Positions 34,629 through 44,201 of a stretch of 64,000 nt of DNA are shown piece after piece. Source of the DNA: Bradyrhizobium erythrophlei (lineage in GTDB: Bacteria > Pseudomonadota > Alphaproteobacteria > Rhizobiales > Xanthobacteraceae); the NCBI RefSeq assembly GCF_900129505.1, contig NZ_LT670818.1:7163001-7227000 (forward strand), in the 5' to 3' direction. Numbering within the stretch: the stretch's first letter is position 1; each line of letters opens with the position of its first letter. The notes below the pieces were generated by a model that was not told the origin of the DNA, ran no database searches, and worked only from the letters and a program-made list of their open reading frames with translations. The translations under genes and the position numbers were made by a program.

Positions 34629-35458
34629 ACGAGGCGCCTCCTGAACGGCAGTTCGTGGATCAAGCGCCGGGTCAACAGACCCTCAGGCCGCAGCAGCATC
34701 AGCAGGACGATGCAGGCGCCGAACCCGACATATCGCCACTGATCCGTGCTGCGGAGCAATTCCGGAACGAGCGTAAATACAACAGCCCCAATCAACGGCC
34801 CGAATGGGGTCTGCAGTCCGCCCAGCAGCGCATAGAGCACCGCGTAGGTGCTCAGTAGAACGTTAAAATGCTGCGCTTCGAGGTAGTTGAAATGATGAGC
34901 GTAAAGCGCTCCGGCAACGCCGGCGAATCCAGCGCCGATGGTCAAGGCTGCCACCTCTACACACCGTACCCTCACGCCGAATACCGCTGCGCCCCTGCCG
35001 TCGTTTCGAACGGCCGTCATGCACAGACCGAACCGCGTACTGCTCAAGCAGGCTATGATCGCGAGGACGATCATCATCGTTCCGAACATCGGGGCGACAC
35101 TCAAATGATCGGCCACCACTAAACCGCTGGCCCCTCCAACCACATTCAGGTTAAGCAGAATCGCGGTTACCACTTCCGAAAACGCAAGCGTGGCAATCGT
35201 GAGATAAATGCCCCGGGCTCGAAGAACCGGAAATGAGATTGCAAATCCGGCTATCGTGGAAGCGCAGGCGCCGCACAGGATCGAAACACCGAGCGGAAAT
35301 CCGTAGCGACTTAGAACGGCCGAAGCGTAGGCGCCAATTGCCATGAAGCCGGCAATTCCAAGATTCAATTGACCGCACGCGAGCGGCATGTAGGCGGAAT
35401 ACGCAGCGACGATATTGACGATCAGGATCGCCGCGATCTGGGTTGCGTATCCGCTCAT
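34625..35458 (-). CDS. livM: branched-chain-type ABC transporter permease LivM, copy 1
   Basis: This 277-residue inner-membrane protein has about eight hydrophobic segments. The motif GYASAVLSRYG-type start (FMAIGAYASAVLSRYGFPLG), a RTRFG-like cytoplasmic loop (CLSSTRFGLCMTAVRNDGRG, ending in the EAA-type contact region) and HFNYLEAQHFN fit LivM. Its start shares one base with the livH stop. It forms the translocation pore with LivH. Confidence 0.93.
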   Translation of the reverse strand: MSGYATQIAAILIVNIVAAYSAYMPLACGQLNLGIAGFMAIGAYASAVLSRYGFPLGVSILCGACASTIAGFAISFPVLRARGIYLTIATLAFSEVVTAILLNLNVVGGASGLVVADHLSVAPMFGTMMIVLAIIACLSSTRFGLCMTAVRNDGRGAAVFGVRVRCVEVAALTIGAGFAGVAGALYAHHFNYLEAQHFNVLLSTYAVLYALLGGLQTPFGPLIGAVVFTLVPELLRSTDQWRYVGFGACIVLLMLLRPEGLLTRRLIHELPFRRRLV

Positions 35459-36333
35459 TACATCCGCTCGACTAAAATGGCGCGATCGCCGAGCAGACCG
35501 TTTGGTACCAAGAGGATGAGCGCGAGCAACACGCCATAGACGACGATGTTCACGGCTTCCGAGCTGACGTATGAGATCGTCAGCACTTCCACGACCGCGA
35601 TGATCAAAGCTCCCAGCAACGCGCCCCAGATGTTGCCCATCCCGCCAAGCACCATCGCGGAGATGCCCTTAAGCGCGACTTCCGACCCCATGTCCCAGGA
35701 GACCTGAAGATAGCTGATGCCGAACAGCGCGCCGCCCACTCCGGCCAGCAAACCAGAAATGAGGTACATGCCGGACACGGTTCGCCCGACATCGACGCCC
35801 AGCATTTCAGAAATGGTTGGACTCTCTGCAATTGAGCGCAGGCCTCGTCCGAGCTTCGTTCGGGTTACGATGAGGTAACAGGCGACAATTAGCAGCAAGG
35901 AAATGGCGAAGCTGGCCAGTTGCGGCAGACTGATAAGCACGCTTACAATACGGATACTCGCCCCACCAAACGGACTCGGATAGCCAACAGCATCCGATCC
36001 GAAATAGATCACAACGAGATTCTCAAAAAGCACCAGAAAGCCGAGAGAGCTGACGAGTGGAATGTGGCTGTCCGAATTCTTCAGCCATCGGAAGGTGAAG
36101 CGTTCAATGACGAGAGAAACGCCGCCGGTCACGGCGAGCGCCACCGCGATCGAGACCGCGATCGAGTACCCCTTCGCCAGCATCGCGCATGAGACGATGC
36201 CGCCGAGCATGAACAACGCCGGAATGCTGAAATTCAGAAAATTCAGGATGCCGATGGTCAGCGAGAACGCCAGCGCCACCAGCGCATAGATGCCGCCAAG
36301 GAGCAGTCCGTTTACAACCTGTTGGGCTAACAT
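35458..36333 (-). CDS. livH: branched-chain-type ABC transporter permease LivH, copy 1
   Basis: This 291-residue permease begins QQVVNGLLLGGIYALVALAF and has GILNFLNFSIPALFMLGG, the LivH signature RTKLGRGLRSIAESPTISEM and VLGGMGNIWGALLGALII near the end. It is the first gene of the Liv operon, with a 14-bp putative GntR operator 21 bases upstream of its start. Transport operon expression is therefore probably substrate-controlled. Confidence 0.94.
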   Translation of the reverse strand: MLAQQVVNGLLLGGIYALVALAFSLTIGILNFLNFSIPALFMLGGIVSCAMLAKGYSIAVSIAVALAVTGGVSLVIERFTFRWLKNSDSHIPLVSSLGFLVLFENLVVIYFGSDAVGYPSPFGGASIRIVSVLISLPQLASFAISLLLIVACYLIVTRTKLGRGLRSIAESPTISEMLGVDVGRTVSGMYLISGLLAGVGGALFGISYLQVSWDMGSEVALKGISAMVLGGMGNIWGALLGALIIAVVEVLTISYVSSEAVNIVVYGVLLALILLVPNGLLGDRAILVERM

Positions 36334-36353
36334 GGCGGCTCGCTAAGCATTCG

Positions 36354-36367
36354 TGTTTCATTTCACG
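36354..36367. promoter_or_regulatory. putative GntR operator B (TGTTTCATTTCACG)
   Basis: Lies 21 bases upstream of livH (start 36333) in the 207-bp gap to the GntR gene. It is identical to the complement of 44202-44215 and one base different from operator A. It is flanked by CG and GAAAG, giving a partial dyad TTTC/GAAA. Confidence 0.6.
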
Positions 36368-36540
36368 AAAGCAAGCGACGTGCCAGAATTGGGAACGCTC
36401 AAAACTTGGAGAATAACTGGAAAAAAGCTGCGATGGGCCGAAACCTCCGAGGTTTCGGCGGAGGACAGGCTTGCTGCCGGCCAGGCCGGCCATGACAGCA
36501 CTGATAACGAGCAGGGGTGCCGAGAACTTAATCTGATATC

Positions 36541-37245
36541 TCAACGCGCGAGCGCAGAGAGCCTGCTCTTAGCTGCAGCGGGAGCCTGCGCAGGTACTCG
36601 CTCGCGACGAATGGCCATCGCGAGATCCTTGATGTGGTTTCGCGCCTCTCGCTCTGCCAAATCTGGATCGCGCTTGCGGATAGCCGATAATATTTTTTCG
36701 TGGTCGGTACAGGACTGCGGGAGATGCGTCGGGATCGAGTTCCGCTGGATTCGCATGGCTCTCATCTGCGCAAACACTGATTGCAACAGCCTTTCAAGCG
36801 TCACATTATTGGCCGCCCGCACGATTTCCTCGTGAAATTCAATGGTGCGCGTGTAGTAGCCGTCCGAGTCGCCGCTGCTCAGAGCGGCGCGCTGATCGTC
36901 GATGCTCCGTTGAAGAATTGCGAGCTGCCGGTCGCTAATGTTGGAAGCTGCAAGCCGTGCAGCCATTCCTTCGAGCGCTTCTCGCGCGATATACATCTCC
37001 AGCGCGCGCCCTGGATCGTAGTCGACCAGATAAACGCCCTGCCTTGGCACGACCTCGACGACGCGTTCCGCCTCAAGTCGATTGATCGCCGCCCACAACG
37101 GCGTGCGGCTCACTCCAAGCTCGCGACTGAGTTCTTCGACGCTGACCTTGTCGCCCGGGTTGAACCGATTCCCATTGAGCAACATCTCGCGAACCACCGT
37201 ATAGGCGTCCTCGCTTAAATTGGACCGCTTGAGCTTTCGCGCCAT
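36541..37245 (-). CDS. GntR-family (FadR/FCD-type) transcriptional regulator
   Basis: This 234-residue regulator has an N-terminal winged helix (NRFNPGDKVSVEELSRELGV, SRTPLWAAINRLEAERVVEV, residues about 28-70) and a helical FCD ligand domain (from about 85) with EFHEEIVRAANN and a late DHEKILSAIRKRD whose His residues bind a metal in FCD proteins. It sits between the liv operon and the FprA-like gene, in the middle of the catabolic locus. It is the natural candidate to bind the TGTTTCATTTCAC motif found at four promoters. FCD regulators usually respond to a carboxylic acid. Confidence 0.93.
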   Translation of the reverse strand: MARKLKRSNLSEDAYTVVREMLLNGNRFNPGDKVSVEELSRELGVSRTPLWAAINRLEAERVVEVVPRQGVYLVDYDPGRALEMYIAREALEGMAARLAASNISDRQLAILQRSIDDQRAALSSGDSDGYYTRTIEFHEEIVRAANNVTLERLLQSVFAQMRAMRIQRNSIPTHLPQSCTDHEKILSAIRKRDPDLAEREARNHIKDLAMAIRRERVPAQAPAAAKSRLSALAR

Positions 37246-37259
37246 CCTTCAGACCCACA

Positions 37260-37273
37260 CGTTTCATGTTAGA
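37260..37273. promoter_or_regulatory. weak putative GntR operator E (CGTTTCATGTTAGA)
   Basis: Lies 15 bases upstream of the GntR start and shares GTTTCAT plus a looser right half with the stronger sites. It could give autoregulation. The match is poor outside GTTTCAT. Confidence 0.3.
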
Positions 37274-37377
37274 TTTCTGCTTTTAGCGGCGAATCGGGAG
37301 TTCCTCAAGGCGCAACCAGGGGTCGCCCTCGAAAAATCAGATAATTTTTCAATAAGATGCTCCAACCTTTGGCCGCC

Positions 37378-38766
37378 TCAGGCGGCGGTTTCGGGTGTCG
37401 CGGCGCCTTCCCTGCCCCTTACGGCGACCTCCAACATGGCGTCAATACTGACCATCTTCCGCCGCGGCCTACCGGATTCACGACCGGCGCGACATTCGGC
37501 ATCGTCGATCCGACGCCAATCGGCGAAATCAATCCGGGGACTCATCAGCGGCACATTCACCCGTTGCCGGTCGTCCTTCACCGGCCAACGTCCCTCGCGA
37601 AAATCCGAGAGCAACTTGCGAACCGTTTCGCCGGCGTCGGCGCGATTTGTTCCGATGATGCCGGTGGCCCCCCGCTTGATCCAACCGGCGACGTACAGAG
37701 GCGCGGCGCCGTGCAGCGCCTCACCCATTACGCGTCCTTCAACGTTGGGGATGATGCCGCGGCGCGTGTCAAACGGCACATTTTCAAGGGGCCTGCCCCG
37801 AAAGCCAATACTTGCGATCGTCAACCCCGCCAAAACTGAAAAATGCCATGTGCCAGGCACGGCCTTTCTATCGTTGACGGGACCTTCCAACTGGTTGCGC
37901 ACAAACTGAACGGCGCTAACGCGGTCAGATCCTTCGATAGCCACAGGACTCGCCAGAAACGTCAAATGAAGCTCTTTAGCCTTCTCCCGAGAGCAATCAC
38001 GCGCCGCCGCAGCGTTAATGACGTCGACGTTGCGCTTAATGGCTGCGTTAATCGGCAATTCAAGAAAGGCGTGTTCTTGCTCGTCGAGCCGCAAAGCCTC
38101 GCGATCGACCACGATGCGAACATCGGGCATGCCAAGCAGTTCACGCAGTTCCGCGGTCGTAAATGACGCCTGTATCGGTCCTCGCCGCCCGACCATGTGA
38201 ACGCGGCGCACCCGGCTTCGACGGAGTGCCTCTAGCGCGTGATCGGCTATATCGGTTTTTGCGAGCCGCGCGTGATCACTGAGCAGAATGCGCGCAACAT
38301 CAATGGCGACGTTGCCGTGTCCGATAACAACCGCACTGTCATTGTCAAGGCTCAGATCAAGTCTGGTAAAGTCCGGATGGCCGTTGTACCAGCCAACGAA
38401 GTCCGTCGCCGTGATACTCTGCGAAAGATGACTACCTGGGACCGGCAATGGTGTTCCGGCAGATGCACCATACGCAAGAATAATGGCGTCGTATCGGCTT
38501 CGCAGCAAGTCCAGCGAGATATTGCTGCCCACCTCGACGTTGCCGAAGAACGCAAACTTGATGTTGCTGGCCAGGGCATCGAACACCTTGACGACCTGTT
38601 TGATCTGCTGGTGATCCGGCGCGACGCCGGAACGAACCAACCCGTAAGGCGTCGGCAACCGGTCGAACATATCCACGCGTACGCCGGCATCCGATTTCAG
38701 GAGCGCTTCTGCGGCAAAAAAGCCGCTGGGACCGCTCCCAATTATCGCAATGTGAGGTTCAGACAT
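37378..38766 (-). CDS. FprA/adrenodoxin-reductase-like ferredoxin-NAD(P)+ reductase
   Basis: This 462-residue flavoprotein has an FAD loop IAIIGSGPSGFFAAEALLKS (6-25), TPYGLVRSGVAPDHQQIKQV near 45, the NADP region VVIGHGNVAIDVARILL near 150 and the C-terminal FAD contact LYVAGWIKRGATGIIGTNRA. It transfers electrons from NAD(P)H to ferredoxin. The gene starts 2 bp after the stop of the 38769-39074 ferredoxin, so the two form a pair. The usual partner is the Rieske oxygenase at 26682 or the molybdoenzyme upstream. ATG 38766 begins the conserved fold; a longer open frame upstream overlaps the ferredoxin gene. Confidence 0.9.
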   Translation of the reverse strand: MSEPHIAIIGSGPSGFFAAEALLKSDAGVRVDMFDRLPTPYGLVRSGVAPDHQQIKQVVKVFDALASNIKFAFFGNVEVGSNISLDLLRSRYDAIILAYGASAGTPLPVPGSHLSQSITATDFVGWYNGHPDFTRLDLSLDNDSAVVIGHGNVAIDVARILLSDHARLAKTDIADHALEALRRSRVRRVHMVGRRGPIQASFTTAELRELLGMPDVRIVVDREALRLDEQEHAFLELPINAAIKRNVDVINAAAARDCSREKAKELHLTFLASPVAIEGSDRVSAVQFVRNQLEGPVNDRKAVPGTWHFSVLAGLTIASIGFRGRPLENVPFDTRRGIIPNVEGRVMGEALHGAAPLYVAGWIKRGATGIIGTNRADAGETVRKLLSDFREGRWPVKDDRQRVNVPLMSPRIDFADWRRIDDAECRAGRESGRPRRKMVSIDAMLEVAVRGREGAATPETAA

Positions 38767-38768
38767 TG

Positions 38769-39074
38769 TCAAAATCCGTAGCTCGCCTTCCGCGTTTCCG
38801 CGTTCGGAAGAGCCACCTGCTTTTCCAGAATCGCCGGCAATTGAGACGCACGCTCGGCGTTGATCTCGATCCAATGGGACTTGTCGGCGGGCAAATCCTC
38901 GACGTCGAAGATTGCATTCACGGGGCACGCAGTCAGACATGCGCGGCACGCAATGCATTCGATGGGGTCAACGTAAACCATCCGCTCGTCTTGGTGAAAA
39001 CAGGATACCGGGCAAACCGCGACACATTCAGTGAAGCGGCAATCCAAGCAGTTATCAGTAACAACGACGGCCAT
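38769..39074 (-). CDS. 7Fe-type ferredoxin, second copy
   Basis: This 101-residue ferredoxin shares DCRFTECVAVCPVSCFHQDE with the 26388 gene. C9-x7-C17-x3-C21-P ligates a 3Fe-4S and CIACRACLTACP a 4Fe-4S cluster. Genes for an FprA-like reductase (downstream, 2 bp) and a glutamine-amidotransferase-like protein (upstream, 44 bp) flank it. The two ferredoxins are clearly paralogous, differing mostly in the C-terminal third. Confidence 0.92.
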   Translation of the reverse strand: MAVVVTDNCLDCRFTECVAVCPVSCFHQDERMVYVDPIECIACRACLTACPVNAIFDVEDLPADKSHWIEINAERASQLPAILEKQVALPNAETRKASYGF

Positions 39075-39118
39075 TGATCAATCTCGTCCCTTCCCCCTCA
39101 TCCGCACGCCCATTGTAT

Positions 39119-39815
39119 TCATAGTTGCGCGACCCACTGCGAGACGAAACGGGAGCTCCTCTCCGACAGACCGGATGCATATTTGGCGGTATCCGCGCGA
39201 AGCCTGGACAAAGTGTCAGGGCCCGATTTGCGAATGTCACCGGCGAACGCGACGAACCATTGCTCGAGCTCCGCCGCATCAGTTTCGACGTGGAATTGCA
39301 AAGCAAGTGCGTAATTTCCTACCGCGAACGCCTGGTGAGCGTAACGAGAAGTCGATGCCAGCAACGTCGCACCTTGCGGCAGTTCGAATGTGTCACCGTG
39401 CCAATGCAGAACCGGCATGTCGTCGCCCGCGACCGCCGCGAGCGGGTGCTCGCGCCCTTGCGCGGTCAATTGAACGGATGCCCAACCGAGCTCCACGCCG
39501 TTCGTCCCCGGAAATAGTCTGGCGCCAAGCGCGGCCGCCATCAGTTGTGACCCAAGACAGAGGCCGAGAATCGGGTGTTTTGCCGCGAGACGGGCGCGTA
39601 TGATGCCGATTTCATCGGTCAAGAATGGAAACTCGGGAGCGTCGTAGACCTCCCATCACGATAAGCAAGTCGGCGTCTGCAGCTCTTTCGCGAAACTGCC
39701 GAATCCCTGCCGCCGGGATCGATACAACCTCATATCCATTCGCCTCCAGCACCGGTTTAAGCGTGCCGGGATGTTCGACTGCCAAGTGCTCGATAGCGAT
39801 ACAGAGCTTACTCAT
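39119..39815 (-). pseudogene. class I glutamine amidotransferase-like gene, frameshifted
   Basis: The first 67 codons (MSKLCIAIEHLAVEHPGTLK to LLIVMGG) end out of frame at about 39620. The second part, in another frame, continues VYDAPEFPFLTDEIG, GLCLGSQLMAAALG with the catalytic Cys, and LQFHVETD with the catalytic His and acid. The residues expected between MGG and VYD (typically P-x-G) are missing, so a small deletion broke the frame. The remaining sequence is well conserved, so the event looks recent. It overlaps the molybdoenzyme gene by 4 bp. Relatives are at 57140-57350 (fragment) and 60285-61055 (intact). Confidence 0.75.
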
Positions 39816-41854
39816 TCCGCAGCCTCACTCATCGCACACCTGATGCGCACCTCAATTCCGTGCACGCTCGAGCTTTCCGCAAGATCGGTCTTTTGACCGG
39901 GATTGAGGATATTGACGTTAGCACCGGCCATTTCGTATTTCGGCCAGCGGCCCTTGTGAAGCAGGATCGTTGCCTGAGGCACTCCCGCATCGAAGCCCAC
40001 GCGCATCGGCAGCTCGCCGGTTTCGTTGAACAGAATAACGGCTTCCCCTTCAACAAGGCCCGCTGCATTCGCCATTGCCGGATTGATGAATCCAGTTTGC
40101 GGGCCGATCTGACGCCGAATGCGCTCTTCGCTCCCGTAGCTGCTGTTCATCAGCCAACTGCTTGCCGGCGACAGAACGCGCCAGAAACCCGGCGCGGGCG
40201 GCGCGTCCGCGTGCGGCGTCGGCGCGGTAGGTAATCCGGCATCGACGAAAGCTGGTCCCGCCAGTTCGATCTTGCCGGAATTCGTGGAGAACCTGCCATC
40301 GACAAAAGGAATGCCGGTCTTGCTTGACCAGAACACGGTTCCGCGCTCGGACAATTCAGAAAAACCCATTTCAATACCGCTCTGATGAAGCAGCTTCTCA
40401 AGCATGTCGCCGTCCTGTTCGAACAGCGCTCTGTCCGAGAGCCTGCAAGCTTCAGCGATCTGGCGGAACATTTCCATGTTGGTTTTCGACGAACCAAACG
40501 GTTCGCTCGCCTTGGTCTGGGCCGACACCGTCCAATCGAAATACGACATCACCAGATCATCGAATTCGAGGAAACTCGCGGCCGGTAGAACGATGTCAGC
40601 GTAGTCCACCGTATCTGTCGGAAAAATGTCGATCGCCACATGAAAGAGGTCTTCTCGCTTCAAGGCATCGACCAGCTTTTTCTGGTTCGGGCTGGAGGCG
40701 GCAGGATTGCAATTCCACGTGAAGAAAACCGACGAACGTCGTGGATCGGCTAATGCCTCGTGCAAATCCATGTGACTAATCGCGGGCGACGCGCCGGGCG
40801 CGATCTCAGCGCCAGTGACCCAGCCCATGTCAACGCCGCGAAATCCAAAGCCGTTCATGTAGAATAGCCCCGCGCCGGGCTTCATCATATTCCCGGTCGC
40901 GACCGGAAGAAGCGAGCAGGCACGAAAGACATTGCCGCCAAACGGCTGGCGCTGCAGCCCTTGCCCCAGCCAAAGCAGCGAGGGTCCCCTTGCATAGATC
41001 TCGGCGGCCTGGCGAATAAGCGCTGCGGGAACGCCGGTCTCAGCCTCTCCCCACTCCGGCGTGCAGGCGTCAAGCTGCGCAGCGACCGAAGGCCAGCCGA
41101 TCGCATGCGATTCAATGAATGACCGGTCGAGAAGATTCAATTCGCGGATAACATGCAACATGGCGAATGCCAGCGATGCATCGCTGCCCGGCCGCGGCTG
41201 CAGGAAAAGATCGGCCTCCTGCGCCGTTTTGTGCTTGATCGGATCGATGACGATCCGCGTCGCTTTACTGCTCTTCAACCAGTGGCGGTCGACATGCGGT
41301 GCAGAAGTCGCCGGATTTGCACCCCAGACCATGATACAATTCGAATCCTTGACGGTGCGTGGGTCGAAGCCGCTGAGACTGTCGCCAAAGACGAGCTGAA
41401 GCGCAGCATGGCCGGCTTTGTTGCACACCGTATCCGGATCGACTTCGGTCGCTCCAATCGCATTGAAGAAACGCAGTGGAAAATTTCCGGCGAGCAGCGC
41501 CACGGTTCCGGTGTAATGCGCCTGAATGACTTTGCTGGCCCGCCCACCCGCGATATGCGGCTTTAACTTTGCTGCGATAACGGCAATCGCGTCATCCCAG
41601 GTAATCTGTTCCCATTGTCCTGCGCCCTTCGGCCCGGTTCGTCGCAACGGATGCAACAGGCGAGACGACGAATTGATGAAACCTCCGTTGTAGGCAACAG
41701 CGCATTTGCCGCACAACGAACCCTTGCTGACGAAATGGTTCGGATCACCCACAACGCGGGAGATTTTCCCATCGCGACGTTCGACCAAGATACCGCATGC
41801 GTCGTAACAATCACGCGGGCATGTGGTTAGAACCTTGTCCGGAATCGTGCTCAT
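39812..41854 (-). CDS. molybdopterin-dependent oxidoreductase
   Basis: This 680-residue enzyme of the DMSO-reductase superfamily has a [4Fe-4S] ligand set C12, C16, C20 (TTCPRDCYDACG) and C48 (GSLCGKC), then the molybdopterin domains (ITWDDAIAVIAAKL; VWGANPATSAPHV; WNCNPAASSPN) and the C-terminal dinucleotide-binding domain (MANAAGLVEGEAVILFNETG). It has no twin-arginine signal, so it is cytoplasmic. Its likely job is hydroxylation or dehydroxylation of the imported compound, with electrons through the adjacent ferredoxin. ATG 41854 is divergent from the tctB gene by 102 bp. Confidence 0.9.
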   Translation of the reverse strand: MSTIPDKVLTTCPRDCYDACGILVERRDGKISRVVGDPNHFVSKGSLCGKCAVAYNGGFINSSSRLLHPLRRTGPKGAGQWEQITWDDAIAVIAAKLKPHIAGGRASKVIQAHYTGTVALLAGNFPLRFFNAIGATEVDPDTVCNKAGHAALQLVFGDSLSGFDPRTVKDSNCIMVWGANPATSAPHVDRHWLKSSKATRIVIDPIKHKTAQEADLFLQPRPGSDASLAFAMLHVIRELNLLDRSFIESHAIGWPSVAAQLDACTPEWGEAETGVPAALIRQAAEIYARGPSLLWLGQGLQRQPFGGNVFRACSLLPVATGNMMKPGAGLFYMNGFGFRGVDMGWVTGAEIAPGASPAISHMDLHEALADPRRSSVFFTWNCNPAASSPNQKKLVDALKREDLFHVAIDIFPTDTVDYADIVLPAASFLEFDDLVMSYFDWTVSAQTKASEPFGSSKTNMEMFRQIAEACRLSDRALFEQDGDMLEKLLHQSGIEMGFSELSERGTVFWSSKTGIPFVDGRFSTNSGKIELAGPAFVDAGLPTAPTPHADAPPAPGFWRVLSPASSWLMNSSYGSEERIRRQIGPQTGFINPAMANAAGLVEGEAVILFNETGELPMRVGFDAGVPQATILLHKGRWPKYEMAGANVNILNPGQKTDLAESSSVHGIEVRIRCAMSEAAE

Positions 41855-41956
41855 ATAGCGATCTTCCCTCTTACGCACTTCATAAGACCAGCGGCTGCAT
41901 GGCCCGCGTTTTGCAGGCAATCGATGATCTTCCCCGACTTGAATACGAGGTACCCC

Positions 41957-42424
41957 ATGCTTCCACCTCTCCGCTTTCTCGCTGACAATTTCGACCGCGT
42001 CTGCGGAATCGTAACGACATCCGTTGCTGCTTTTCTGTATCTGAACACGACCGGACTGCCGTTTGGAACGGTTGGCGCGCCCGATTCAGGCTTCTTCCCG
42101 AAATCCCTTTCCGCGATTTTGGCTATCCTCGGACTGGGAATGATTTTACGAGCGAGCTTTGCGACGCGCGAGCGCGCCGAGTTCACCCTGCGGAGCTGGG
42201 CTGTGCCCCTGGCAGCCTCTGCGCTGCTCGTGTACGCCGCGCTCCTCAACAAGGTCGGCTTTATTCTCTGCACGATCACGATCCTGTTTCTTCTCATGAC
42301 AGCCTATGGCCGGTTACGTTGGGTTGTCGCACTCGCCATTTCCGTTCCAGCCGTCGTTGTTTGCTATGTCGGCTTCACCGAACTCGGCGTGCCGCTTCCG
42401 CAGGGTATTCTCACCATTTTCTGA
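41957..42424 (+). CDS. tctB: tripartite tricarboxylate transporter small subunit TctB
   Basis: This ~155-residue membrane protein has four hydrophobic segments (FDRVCGIVTTSVAAFLYLN; SAILAILGLGMILR; WAVPLAASALLVYAALL; LRWVVALAISVPAVVVCYVG) and the TctB motif GAPDSGFFP near residue 37. It lies on the opposite strand to tctA and converges on it, an unusual arrangement for a pair that must form one permease. The short divergent gap to the molybdoenzyme gene should contain its promoter. Confidence 0.88.
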   Translation: MLPPLRFLADNFDRVCGIVTTSVAAFLYLNTTGLPFGTVGAPDSGFFPKSLSAILAILGLGMILRASFATRERAEFTLRSWAVPLAASALLVYAALLNKVGFILCTITILFLLMTAYGRLRWVVALAISVPAVVVCYVGFTELGVPLPQGILTIF

Positions 42425-42473
42425 GCGATGCCCCTGACAAAGCTGGCCGTCTTCTTCTCGTCATCGTCTCCCC

Positions 42474-44006
42474 TTACTCCGCCGGTTGTGTCGCTGGCAG
42501 ACTTGGCCTGCGGCGGCGCCACGCTGCAAAAAGTGCCGCCATTGCGGGCCAAAGCCCGATAAGCAGCGCTGCCGCCACGAGCGAGCCCGCCACCGGTCGG
42601 TTGACGAAGATCGTAAAATTGCCGCCGGACATGATCAGGGACTGTCGAAGTGCCGTCTCCATGATCGGGCCTATGACGAAAGCCAGCACCAGGGGCGGTA
42701 ACGGAAAATCGAACTTCCGCATCAGATATCCGAGCATACCGAACGCGGTCATGGATGCGATGTCCGCCGGATTGTTATTGACGCCATAGGCGCCGGCGAG
42801 ACAGGCCAGAACGATGATTGGAACCAGGATACTGTTCGGCACCAACGTGATCTTCGAAAGATAGCCAATTAGCGGAAGCATTAGGCATAGCAGGATGCAG
42901 TTGCCGACGAACATGCTGGTTACAATCGCCCAGAACATCTCGGGATGCTGAATCATAAGCGTCGGCCCCGGCGTGATGCCGTGAAGCATGAATGCACCCA
43001 ACATCAGCGCCATCACCGCGTTCTCCGGTAATCCCAGCGTCAACAGAGGGATGAATCCGGCGCAGGTTGCCGCATTGGCCGCCGCTTCCGGCGCCGCAAC
43101 GCCGCCGACGGCGCCTCCGCCAAAATTCTGAGATGGGTGTCGCCAACGTTTCGCCGTCGCGTAAGCCAGATACGACGAGACCGTCGCTCCGCCTCCGGGA
43201 AGCAGGCCAACGAAAAAACCAACGAGCGTTCCCTGGATCAATGGTCGCGCGGCATTCCGCCAGTCCTGTCGCGTCGGCAAGACGTCGCGTAGCCGGCTTG
43301 GCGCACGGATCGGCCCGGCAGCAACTATCTTCTCCTCAAGAAGCGAGAAGACTTCCGAAATGCCAAACAATCCCATCACCATCGGTACCAGATCGATGCC
43401 GGACTGCAGGCTGAGCGAGCCGAAAGTGAAACGCGCGGTGCTTCGGACGGGGTCCAGACCGACCGTCCCAAGCAGCAGGCCGAACACTGTCACCGCGATC
43501 GCCTTAAGAACAGAGTTTGTGGCCAGATAGCTCACCAGCGTCAGCCCCAATAGCGTGAGCGCAAAATATTCCGGAGGGCCAAAGTTCAAGGCGAAATCGG
43601 CGAGCGTGGGTGCCAGCAAGCCCAACCCGACGAGGCCGAACATTCCTGCGATAAAGGCACTGAACATCGAGATGCCAAGCGCCACACCTGCCCGCCCCTG
43701 CTTGGTCAGCTCATAGCCGTCAATCGCGACCATAACGGAGGCGGATTCGCCGGGCACGCAAAGCAGGATCGAGGTGATTGAGCCGCCATACATCGAGCCA
43801 TACCAGATGCCGGACAGCATGATGATCGCGGTCGCCGTATCGAGGAAATAGGTGATCGGAAGAAGCAGTGCGATCGTCGCCGCCGAGCCGAGGCCAGGCA
43901 AAATTCCCACGATAACGCCCAGCGATACGCCGATAAAGCAGAACAGCAGGCTCATCGGTTGGAGCGAGATCGAAAATCCATGGCCAATGTTGACGAGCGT
44001 ATCCAA
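42474..44006 (-). CDS. tctA: tripartite tricarboxylate transporter large subunit TctA
   Basis: This 510-residue permease has about twelve membrane segments and the TctA motifs GVIVGILPGLGSAATIALLL near residue 30, GIWYGSMYGGSITSILLCVPGESAS near 66 and GFFVGLLPGGGATVSSYLAY near 285. Its promoter region is shared with the UbiD gene and has two putative GntR operators (44085 and 44202). With TctB and a Bug-type binding protein it imports di/tricarboxylates or aromatic acids by a cation gradient. Confidence 0.95.
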   Translation of the reverse strand: MDTLVNIGHGFSISLQPMSLLFCFIGVSLGVIVGILPGLGSAATIALLLPITYFLDTATAIIMLSGIWYGSMYGGSITSILLCVPGESASVMVAIDGYELTKQGRAGVALGISMFSAFIAGMFGLVGLGLLAPTLADFALNFGPPEYFALTLLGLTLVSYLATNSVLKAIAVTVFGLLLGTVGLDPVRSTARFTFGSLSLQSGIDLVPMVMGLFGISEVFSLLEEKIVAAGPIRAPSRLRDVLPTRQDWRNAARPLIQGTLVGFFVGLLPGGGATVSSYLAYATAKRWRHPSQNFGGGAVGGVAAPEAAANAATCAGFIPLLTLGLPENAVMALMLGAFMLHGITPGPTLMIQHPEMFWAIVTSMFVGNCILLCLMLPLIGYLSKITLVPNSILVPIIVLACLAGAYGVNNNPADIASMTAFGMLGYLMRKFDFPLPPLVLAFVIGPIMETALRQSLIMSGGNFTIFVNRPVAGSLVAAALLIGLWPAMAALFAAWRRRRPSLPATQPAE

Positions 44007-44084
44007 GCCAGCCCCCTCCGAAGCGCGGTATCCGCAATCAGATGAAGGGGTAGCAAGTCACGTGCCAAACTCCAGCACGAAAAA

Positions 44085-44098
44085 TGTTTCATTATACG
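44085..44098. promoter_or_regulatory. putative GntR operator C (TGTTTCATTATACG)
   Basis: Lies 79 bases upstream of tctA (start 44006) in the tctA-UbiD divergent region. It matches operator B in 12 of 14 positions. Confidence 0.5.
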
Positions 44099-44201
44099 AA
44101 GCATTGAGCTCCCGGGATCGCATACGAGATCGCGGAATGCTCAATATTTTCTCGCCAACGAGCAATTTTTGGGCATATCACAAGATCATTAGGTTCAACG
44201 C

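Noticed and set aside
37366..37392. Hairpin CCGCC/GGCGG at the end of the FprA-like gene as a terminator
   Set aside because: It lies within the last codons and has no T-tract on the minus strand, so it is not a convincing terminator.
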